Below are positions 51,135 to 55,727 of a stretch of DNA of 55,727 nt, piece by piece (position 1 is the first letter of the stretch; each line of letters begins with the position of its first letter). Location of the stretch: NCBI GenBank assembly GCA_017628755.1, contig JAGBYM010000095.1:1-55727 (forward strand), read 5' to 3'. Source of the DNA: Clostridia bacterium (lineage in GTDB: Bacteria; Bacillota; Clostridia; Oscillospirales; CAG-272). A model generated the notes under the pieces. It worked only from the letters and a program-made list of their open reading frames with translations. It was not told where the DNA came from and searched no databases. Both the position numbers and the translations under genes were made by a program.

Positions 51135-52454
51135 ATGAAAAAGGTCAGAATAGGCGTGCTTGGCGGTTACCGCGGCAAGACCATGATAAATTGGTGTGTC
51201 ACTAACCGCGAGCTTGCAGACGTCGTTGCGATCTGTGATATGAACCCCGACGTCCGTGAGAACGTAAGTAATATGCTTGCAAAAAGCAATTTCGAATGCA
51301 CTCTTTATGAAAAATTCGACGATTTTCTGAATCACGATATGGACGCCGTCGTCCTTGCGAACTTCGCAAACGAGCATGCGCCCTTCGCCATCAGATGCCT
51401 TGAGCGCGGACTTCACGTTTTCTCGGAGGTTCTCCCTTGCGCGAATATGAAGCAGGCGGTTGAGCTCTGCGAAGCCGTTGAAAAATACGGAAAGATCTAC
51501 GCCTACGGCGAGAATTACTGCTACTTCCCTTCAATGATCGAGATGAAGAAGGAGTACCGGCTCGGCAAGATCGGCGAATTTGAGTACGGTGAGGGCGAAT
51601 ACGTCCACGACTGCGAGAGCATCTGGCCGAGAATTACATACGGCGACCCCAAACACTGGCGAAACCAGATGAGCGCATTCTTCTACTGCACTCATTCGGC
51701 GGGTCCGATCATTCATACAACGGGTCTACGCCCCGTTTCCGTATCGGGCTTTGAGCTTCCCTACGGCAAACGCCACTTCGAAATGGGCGCGCAGAATTCG
51801 GGCGCGGCAGTCGAGATGGTAACGCTTGAAAACGGCGGTGTCTTCAAGAGCCTTCATTTTAATATCAAGGGACACAACACCTGGTACAATATGTACGGCT
51901 CAAAGGGACGCATGGAAACCGGTCGCCATGGCTTTGACAAGTACTCTATCCAATGGCTCTATCAGTGGGCAGAGCAAGAGGACAAGACCACAGATTTCGC
52001 CTTCTACCGCCCTTGTGTAGGTGGCGAACCCTATGAGGGAAGATTCGGTAAGGTCGGACAGAGAGAATACCGCGCCATCTCGGATAGAGGCTCGGATGCA
52101 AAATCCTCCTTTGGCCACGCGGGTTCTGACTACTACAGCATGGAAAACTTCGTGAAAGCTGTCTCGGGCGATGAATCGGCAGATATCATCGGAGTTTACG
52201 AGGCACTTGACATGTTCTTCGTCGGTCACTTCGGATATCTTTCGGCTCTCGACGGAAGCATACCAAAGGTGATCCCCAACTTCCGCAACAAGGAAGAGCG
52301 TGAGCCTTTCAGAAACGATACATCCTGCTCAATCCTCGCATCTGCGGGAGATATGCCTCTGCCCTTCTCCACGAAGGAGCACGATGAGATTCCTGACGAA
52401 GTTTACGAAAATATACGCGATAAATTCGAAGGCAAAAAAGAGCGCAAGCAATAA
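51135..52454 (+). CDS. Gfo/Idh/MocA family oxidoreductase
   Basis: 439 residues, cytoplasmic. A Rossmann NAD(P) fold opens with IGVLGGYRGK (residues 5-14) and continues to VAICDMNPD. ALRCLERGLHVFSEVLPC-like (here IRCLERGLHVFSEVLPCA) and YAYGENYCYFP follow, where K in the usual EKP is replaced by E-V-L. The C-terminal half has the family's beta-sheet domain (about 130-400). Members oxidise or reduce sugars, inositols and similar substrates. The usual catalytic lysine is not visible at the EKP position, so activity or mechanism may differ. No Shine-Dalgarno is found upstream, where the half repeat sits; coupling to ppa (25 bp) is possible. Confidence 0.88.
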   Translation: MKKVRIGVLGGYRGKTMINWCVTNRELADVVAICDMNPDVRENVSNMLAKSNFECTLYEKFDDFLNHDMDAVVLANFANEHAPFAIRCLERGLHVFSEVLPCANMKQAVELCEAVEKYGKIYAYGENYCYFPSMIEMKKEYRLGKIGEFEYGEGEYVHDCESIWPRITYGDPKHWRNQMSAFFYCTHSAGPIIHTTGLRPVSVSGFELPYGKRHFEMGAQNSGAAVEMVTLENGGVFKSLHFNIKGHNTWYNMYGSKGRMETGRHGFDKYSIQWLYQWAEQEDKTTDFAFYRPCVGGEPYEGRFGKVGQREYRAISDRGSDAKSSFGHAGSDYYSMENFVKAVSGDESADIIGVYEALDMFFVGHFGYLSALDGSIPKVIPNFRNKEEREPFRNDTSCSILASAGDMPLPFSTKEHDEIPDEVYENIRDKFEGKKERKQ

Positions 52455-52505
52455 CGTTCGGCATATCACCGGACGCACGGAATAATTTCACTTAAATAAA
52501 CCAAA

Positions 52506-52541
52506 TGAGCCGCCTGCTTTTGCAGGCGGCTCAAAGTTTTT
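52506..52541 (+). terminator. Rho-independent terminator of the oxidoreductase gene
   Basis: TGAGCCGCCTGC-TTTT-GCAGGCGGCTCA, a 12-bp GC-rich stem followed by AAGTTTTTA. Confidence 0.9.
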
Positions 52542-52577
52542 ATCAACTTCGAAGAGTGGAGATCGCGCTCATGAACT

Positions 52578-52620
52578 CCCCTTCCCGGTTTACGGGAAGG
52601 GGGCGGGGGATGGGTCCCTA
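52578..52620 (+). repeat. 43-bp hairpin repeat, copy 1
   Basis: Stem CCCCTTCCCG / CGGGAAGGGG with loop GTTTA, then a tail GCGGGGGATGGGTCCCTA. A direct copy lies at 52694-52736. Confidence 0.85.
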
Positions 52621-52693
52621 TTTGCAGATACATAATTACATGGATATCAGCAAAGACTCTATCCGAAAGCAAAATTTGAGCAGAAACGAGATA

Positions 52694-52736
52694 CCCCGCC
52701 CCGGTTTACGGGGCGGGGGCAGGGGTGGGGTCCCTA
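52694..52736 (+). repeat. 43-bp hairpin repeat, copy 2
   Basis: Stem CCCCGCCCCG / CGGGGCGGGG with the same GTTTA loop and tail GCAGGGGTGGGGTCCCTA. Two stem positions differ from copy 1 (TT to GC), and the opposite arm changes to match (AA to GC). Confidence 0.85.
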
Positions 52737-52790
52737 AAAAAGGGCGGAAATTCACCATAAACCAACAACTAAAACCTGTTATCGGTCACT

Positions 52791-54251
52791 TTATTTAAGT
52801 CTCTTAAGAATATCCTTCATAAGCTCCCAAAGTCTTTCGACAGAGGGGATATCGAGGCGTTCGCGGGGGGAATGAACCTCGGCGAGGTCGGGACCCATCG
52901 AAACGCAGTCGAGGCCGGAGATTCTCTCCGAGAAGATTCCGCATTCGAGTCCGCCGTGCGTGCCCGCTACGATGCCTTCCTTACCCGTAGTCTCGCGGTA
53001 AGCGTCCATAATAACGCCGCGAAGATCGCTGTCGCGCTTGTATTCCCAAGAGGGATAGTCGCCGTGAAGATCAATCGTCGCATTCGGGAAAGCGATAGAA
53101 AGAAGGTACTTGATCTTATCGACAAGATCGTTCTTCTCGGTTGCGATTGAGGAACGAACTGAATAGGAGAATCGGAGCTCGTTTTCGGTCAGCTTCAGCA
53201 CGCCCATGTTGAGCGAGGTCTGAACGAGACCTTCGAAATCGCGGCTCATTTTCTGGATATGATAGGGGAGCAGATAAAGGGTTGTAACCGCCTTCGCGCT
53301 CTCGCAGAGAATAACGCATCTTGCGGGAAGCGCACAGGGCTCTGCCTTGACAGTTACCCCACCGTCGCCCGCGGCAAGCTCGTTTTTGTAGATAGCATCG
53401 TACTTTTCTGCTTCCGCAAGAAGCTTTGCAATGTTTTCTTCATTATTATTAATAACGATTACCGCGCTCGATTCGGGGCAGATTACGTTGTCAAGCTGAC
53501 CGCCTGCCAGTTCTGCAAGACCGAAACCGATCTTCTCATAAAGCTTGGTGAGGAAACGGATGATAAGTCTGTTCGCGCTTTCGCGACCCTTGTCGATATC
53601 AACGCCCGAGTGACCACCCATGAGGCCAGAAACCGTGATCTTGTATGCTACGCTGTCGGCGGGAACTTCCTCAAAGGTAAGCGGAATAGTTGCGTTGACG
53701 CGAACACCGCCCGCACAGCAAACGGTGAATACGCCCTCTTCCTCCGAGTCGAGATTGATCATTCTCTTTGCCTTCAAATCTGAAAAGTCAAGTACCGCCG
53801 CGCCGAGAAGTCCGACCTCCTCGTCAACGGTAAATACCGCCTCGATAGGAGGATGGGGGATATCGTTAGAATCGAGAATAGCCATTGCCATTGCGACCGC
53901 GATGATGTTGTCACCGCCGAGCGAGGTTCCGCGCGCACGGAGATAGTTGCCGTCAACGTAAAGCTCGATGGGCTCGGTTGCCATATCCTTCTCGCAGTCG
54001 GGATCCTTGGCGCAGACCATGTCGAGGTGACCCTGAATGATCAAGGGCTCGGAGTTTTCATAGCCCGCGGTACCGGGCTTTTTGATTATGACGTTGTCAG
54101 CCGCGTCACGGAGATATTCAAGACCTCTCTCTTTTGCGAAATTCTCGCAGATATCGGCAATAGGCTTCATATTGCCAGAGCCGTGCGGAACGCTCGAAAG
54201 AAGCGCGAAATATTCAAATACTTTTGCGGGTTTAAGTTCGGAAATATTCAT
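52791..54251 (-). CDS. pepD: Aminoacyl-histidine dipeptidase (PepD, M20C)
   Basis: 486 residues from ATG 54251, which has GAGG upstream; the frame extends to 54365 without one. It cleaves Xaa-His and other dipeptides in the cytoplasm. Zinc-binding regions: IIQGHLDMVC (H, D), LGGDNIIAVAMA, DEEVGLLGA (catalytic Glu pair) and MGGHSGVDIDKGRESAN. HGGLECGIF and GPDLAEVHSPRE are the late conserved motifs. Length is normal for PepD. Own promoter at 54288-54316. Its product would free amino acids from peptides taken up. Confidence 0.94.
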   Translation of the reverse strand: MNISELKPAKVFEYFALLSSVPHGSGNMKPIADICENFAKERGLEYLRDAADNVIIKKPGTAGYENSEPLIIQGHLDMVCAKDPDCEKDMATEPIELYVDGNYLRARGTSLGGDNIIAVAMAMAILDSNDIPHPPIEAVFTVDEEVGLLGAAVLDFSDLKAKRMINLDSEEEGVFTVCCAGGVRVNATIPLTFEEVPADSVAYKITVSGLMGGHSGVDIDKGRESANRLIIRFLTKLYEKIGFGLAELAGGQLDNVICPESSAVIVINNNEENIAKLLAEAEKYDAIYKNELAAGDGGVTVKAEPCALPARCVILCESAKAVTTLYLLPYHIQKMSRDFEGLVQTSLNMGVLKLTENELRFSYSVRSSIATEKNDLVDKIKYLLSIAFPNATIDLHGDYPSWEYKRDSDLRGVIMDAYRETTGKEGIVAGTHGGLECGIFSERISGLDCVSMGPDLAEVHSPRERLDIPSVERLWELMKDILKRLK

Positions 54252-54287
54252 TTTAGTACCTCGTTTGGTAATTATATCTTTATTAAT

Positions 54288-54316
54288 ATTATACCACATT
54301 TTTTCTTCCGATTCAA
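54288..54316 (-). promoter_or_regulatory. Promoter for pepD
   Basis: Minus strand TTGAAT (54311-54316), 17 bp and TATAAT (54288-54293). Confidence 0.78.
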
Positions 54317-54486
54317 GCATATATTCCCTCTTTGCGGAAATAATAGCCGTAAGAAAGTCGAACAAAATCGGTTTTGTCGGGCAGTTTTTCCCGATAACTG
54401 CAGTTCTTCCCTTGTTAATATTAATATATAAACTGCGTGAAGAACTTTGTTCTCGAAAAAATCTGCTTCGTCAAAACTGCTTCGCA

Positions 54487-54595
54487 CCTCACGGCGAATT
54501 AATTTTTGATGAATTTTGGTGGGATTTTGCGAAGCAAGGTATTAACCTTGCGAGTGAGATCACGCCGAATGGCGCGAAAATTAATCACCGTGAGG
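54487..54595. repeat. Branched palindromic structure upstream of tepA
   Basis: Outer stem CCTCACGG / CCGTGAGG (54487-54494, 54588-54595) and ATTAATTTT / AAAATTAAT (54498-54506, 54577-54585), separated by a small internal loop. Inside are two hairpins: GCAAGG-tattaa-CCTTGC (54534-54551) and CGCC-gaat-GGCG (54563-54574). This multi-branch layout suggests a structured RNA or DNA element; identity unknown. Confidence 0.7.
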
Positions 54596-54645
54596 CGATT
54601 AGGTTCGACTCTCTTACGGCTAACAAAAAACAGGAGCTTTAAAAA

Positions 54646-55314
54646 ATGAGCGAAGAAAATAAGTCTGAAAACGAAAACAAACTTAATGACGTGCCGGACG
54701 GCATGGTGCTTGCCGAAAACTCGCGCGAGTCAATCTACTGTATGTGCATAGTCGGGCAGATCGAGGGACATTACCTTGCGGGCGAAAATCAAAAAAGCAC
54801 CAAATACGAGCACATTCTGCCGCGTCTCGTCTCACTTGAAGAGGACGAGCACACGGACGGCGTGCTTCTCTTGCTGAACACCATGGGAGGCGACGTCGAA
54901 GCAGGACTTGCAATCGCGGAGCTGATATCAAGCATGTCGAAGCCTACGGTTTCGATCGTGCTCGGCGGCGGACATTCGATAGGAGTTCCGCTTGCCGTGG
55001 CGGCGAAAAAGTCATTTATCGTGCCGAGCGCAACAATGACGATCCACCCCGTGCGCATAAGCGGAACCGTCATCGGCGCACCGCAGACCTTCACCTACTT
55101 CCGCGATATGCAGGAGCGGATCATCAATTTCATCAGCCGAAACTCGCGCGCCGAGCCCGACACCCTGCGTCAGCTGATGATGCGCCCCGACCAGATCGCA
55201 ACCGACATCGGAAGCGTGCTTGCGGGCGAGGAAGCCGTGCGCTACGGCATAATCGACGCCATCGGCGGACTTACCGATGCACTTGAAGCGCTCAGAGGGA
55301 TGATTAAAAAATAA
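54646..55314 (+). CDS. tepA: TepA-like ClpP-fold serine protease
   Basis: 222 residues. The ClpP/SppA-like fold shows LLLNTMGGDVEAGLAIAE, GGGHSIGVPLAVAA with candidate nucleophile S111, and ATMTIHPVR with candidate H134. This matches TepA/YmfB, proposed in Bacillus to aid signal-peptide handling in protein export and spore formation. No signal peptide; cytoplasmic. CAGGAG is upstream of ATG 54646. In related Clostridia this gene often lies beside spoIIIE/ftsK; here the next gene is a sigma factor. The nine lipoproteins in the window would be a natural export load. Confidence 0.88.
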   Translation: MSEENKSENENKLNDVPDGMVLAENSRESIYCMCIVGQIEGHYLAGENQKSTKYEHILPRLVSLEEDEHTDGVLLLLNTMGGDVEAGLAIAELISSMSKPTVSIVLGGGHSIGVPLAVAAKKSFIVPSATMTIHPVRISGTVIGAPQTFTYFRDMQERIINFISRNSRAEPDTLRQLMMRPDQIATDIGSVLAGEEAVRYGIIDAIGGLTDALEALRGMIKK

Positions 55315-55317
55315 TAC

Positions 55318-55344
55318 AAAAGCCGCATAACAGTGCGGCTTTTG
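55318..55344 (+). terminator. Terminator of tepA
   Basis: AAAAGCCGCA-taacag-TGCGGCTTTT, with the T-run running into the -35 box of the next promoter. Confidence 0.85.
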
Positions 55345-55373
55345 TTGACATTGGAATCTATATATGCTATAAT
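55345..55373 (+). promoter_or_regulatory. Promoter upstream of the sigma factor gene
   Basis: TTGACA (55345-55350), 17 bp and TATAAT (55368-55373), both consensus. It is followed within 25 bp by a terminator-like hairpin. Confidence 0.85.
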
Positions 55374-55394
55374 TTAACCAATAAAATATAATTG

Positions 55395-55448
55395 GGAATA
55401 TTTTATTTATGATCACCCGTTGATTCAAATAAAATATTCCTATTTTTT
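55395..55448 (+). terminator. Terminator-like hairpin in the leader
   Basis: 14-bp perfect stem GGAATATTTTATTT / AAATAAAATATTCC (55395-55408, 55427-55440), an 18-nt loop, then TATTTTTT. It lies between the promoter and the sigma factor gene, so most transcripts could end at about 70 nt. Confidence 0.82.
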
Positions 55449-55527
55449 CGAGAAATTTTCAAAAAATGTGTGACCGCGGGCGGCAAAATGGTACTTATTA
55501 AGTGAAGGGACAAGAAAGGAGACAGCA

Positions 55528-55727
55528 ATGAAGGACGAAAAGATAATTGAAATGTTCTTATCGCGCGACGAGCGTGCGCTTGAAGAGACGACAAAAAAAT
55601 ACGGCGACCTGATCTACTACATCGCCTCAAATTTTCTCGCCCTCAAGGAGGACCGTGAAGAGTGCGTCAATGACGTCTACCTCGCACTCTGGAATTCGAT
55701 CCCGCCCACAAAGCCCGCAAGTCTTTC
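55528..55727 (+). CDS. RNA polymerase sigma factor (sigma-70 family, ECF-like), 5' part only
   Basis: 66 codons are visible before the right edge. IIEMFLSRDERALEETTKKYG followed by IYYIASNFLALKEDREECVNDVYLALWNSIPP is sigma region 2, the part that binds core RNA polymerase and the -10 element; in this subgroup of ECF-like factors from Clostridia an anti-sigma gene usually follows. AAAGGAG precedes ATG 55528. The leader TGTGACC...ATGGTACTTATTAAGTG (about 55470-55502) is unlike the sigma-A promoters here and may be the factor's own promoter. The target genes are unknown. Confidence 0.85.
   Translation, partial: MKDEKIIEMFLSRDERALEETTKKYGDLIYYIASNFLALKEDREECVNDVYLALWNSIPPTKPASL

Larger units (their letters stand above)
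52455..52790. other. Gene-free region with terminator and two hairpin repeats
   Basis: Contains a strong terminator (52506-52541) and two 43-bp hairpin repeats (52578-52620, 52694-52736). No reading frame with ribosome binding site was found between the oxidoreductase and pepD. Confidence 0.7.
54252..54645. other. Region upstream of pepD and tepA
   Basis: Holds the pepD promoter and the branched hairpin structure at 54487-54595. A frame through 54082-54642 follows the pepD antisense and the repeat, and is not considered a gene. An AAACTGCGT word (about 54432) resembles the palindromic element's loop, but the match is short. Confidence 0.55.

Noticed and set aside
54082-54642. 186-codon plus-strand frame across the pepD 5' end and the branched hairpin
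   Set aside because: The first half mirrors pepD and the second half is the palindromic element; no independent start signal.

Overview
The window looks like a chromosomal segment from an anaerobic, endospore-forming member of the Clostridia (Oscillospirales-like, probably gut-derived). The evidence is an alpha/beta-type small acid-soluble spore protein gene (11495-11680), many lipoproteins with Cys at residue 21-24, clean TTGACA-17-TATAAT promoters, Clostridia-type der, obg and DUF512 neighbours, and no outer-membrane genes. This is inferred from gene content; no taxonomic search was possible. No rRNA, tRNA, CRISPR array, prophage or insertion sequence was seen.

Layout. (1) 1-5.5 kb: the 3' end of a GGGtGRT-family gene, an orphan solute-binding lipoprotein, two tandem zinc-ribbon membrane proteins and a ClC antiporter. 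(2) 5.6-9.4 kb: a modular GH43 lipoprotein translationally coupled to a sugar isomerase-like TIM barrel, a palindromic repeat element and a radical SAM/SPASM protein. (3) 9.4-16.6 kb: a small membrane protein, a phosphatase plus phosphopantetheinyl transferase pair, the spore protein, a second orphan solute-binding lipoprotein, tyrS, a seven-hairpin intergenic array and an SGNH hydrolase. (4) 16.7-25.5 kb, minus strand: RDD protein, ABC ATPase, two permeases, binding protein, a thermonuclease/OB-fold lipoprotein and an OB-repeat lipoprotein. This may be a surface nucleic-acid scavenging locus. (5) 25.6-30 kb: an FAD oxidoreductase operon and a lipoprotein resembling GT80 (PM0188-type) sialyltransferases. 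(6) 30.1-36.6 kb: a shikimate operon running from DAHP synthase to chorismate, with chorismate mutase-AroB and AroE-AroK fusions and mostly overlapping reading frames. (7) 37-46 kb: a lipoprotein of unknown function, MBL hydrolase, PgeF, OGG-like glycosylase, DUF6062, MnmM and a VanY-type carboxypeptidase. (8) 44.7-52.5 kb: DUF512 radical SAM protein, RsiV-like lipoprotein, der, a YwaF-like membrane protein, obgE, ppa and a Gfo/Idh/MocA oxidoreductase. (9) 52.5-55.7 kb: hairpin repeats, pepD, a structured intergenic region, a TepA-like ClpP-fold protease, and the start of an RNA polymerase sigma factor gene.

Nine lipoproteins, two orphan binding proteins, one complete ABC importer, a GH43 protein, a surface nuclease and sugar-type oxidoreductases suggest a lifestyle based on scavenging polymers outside the cell. 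The intergenic regions carry several families of hairpin repeats. Two of these families show compensatory base changes between copies, so their folded RNA or DNA shape is probably under selection.
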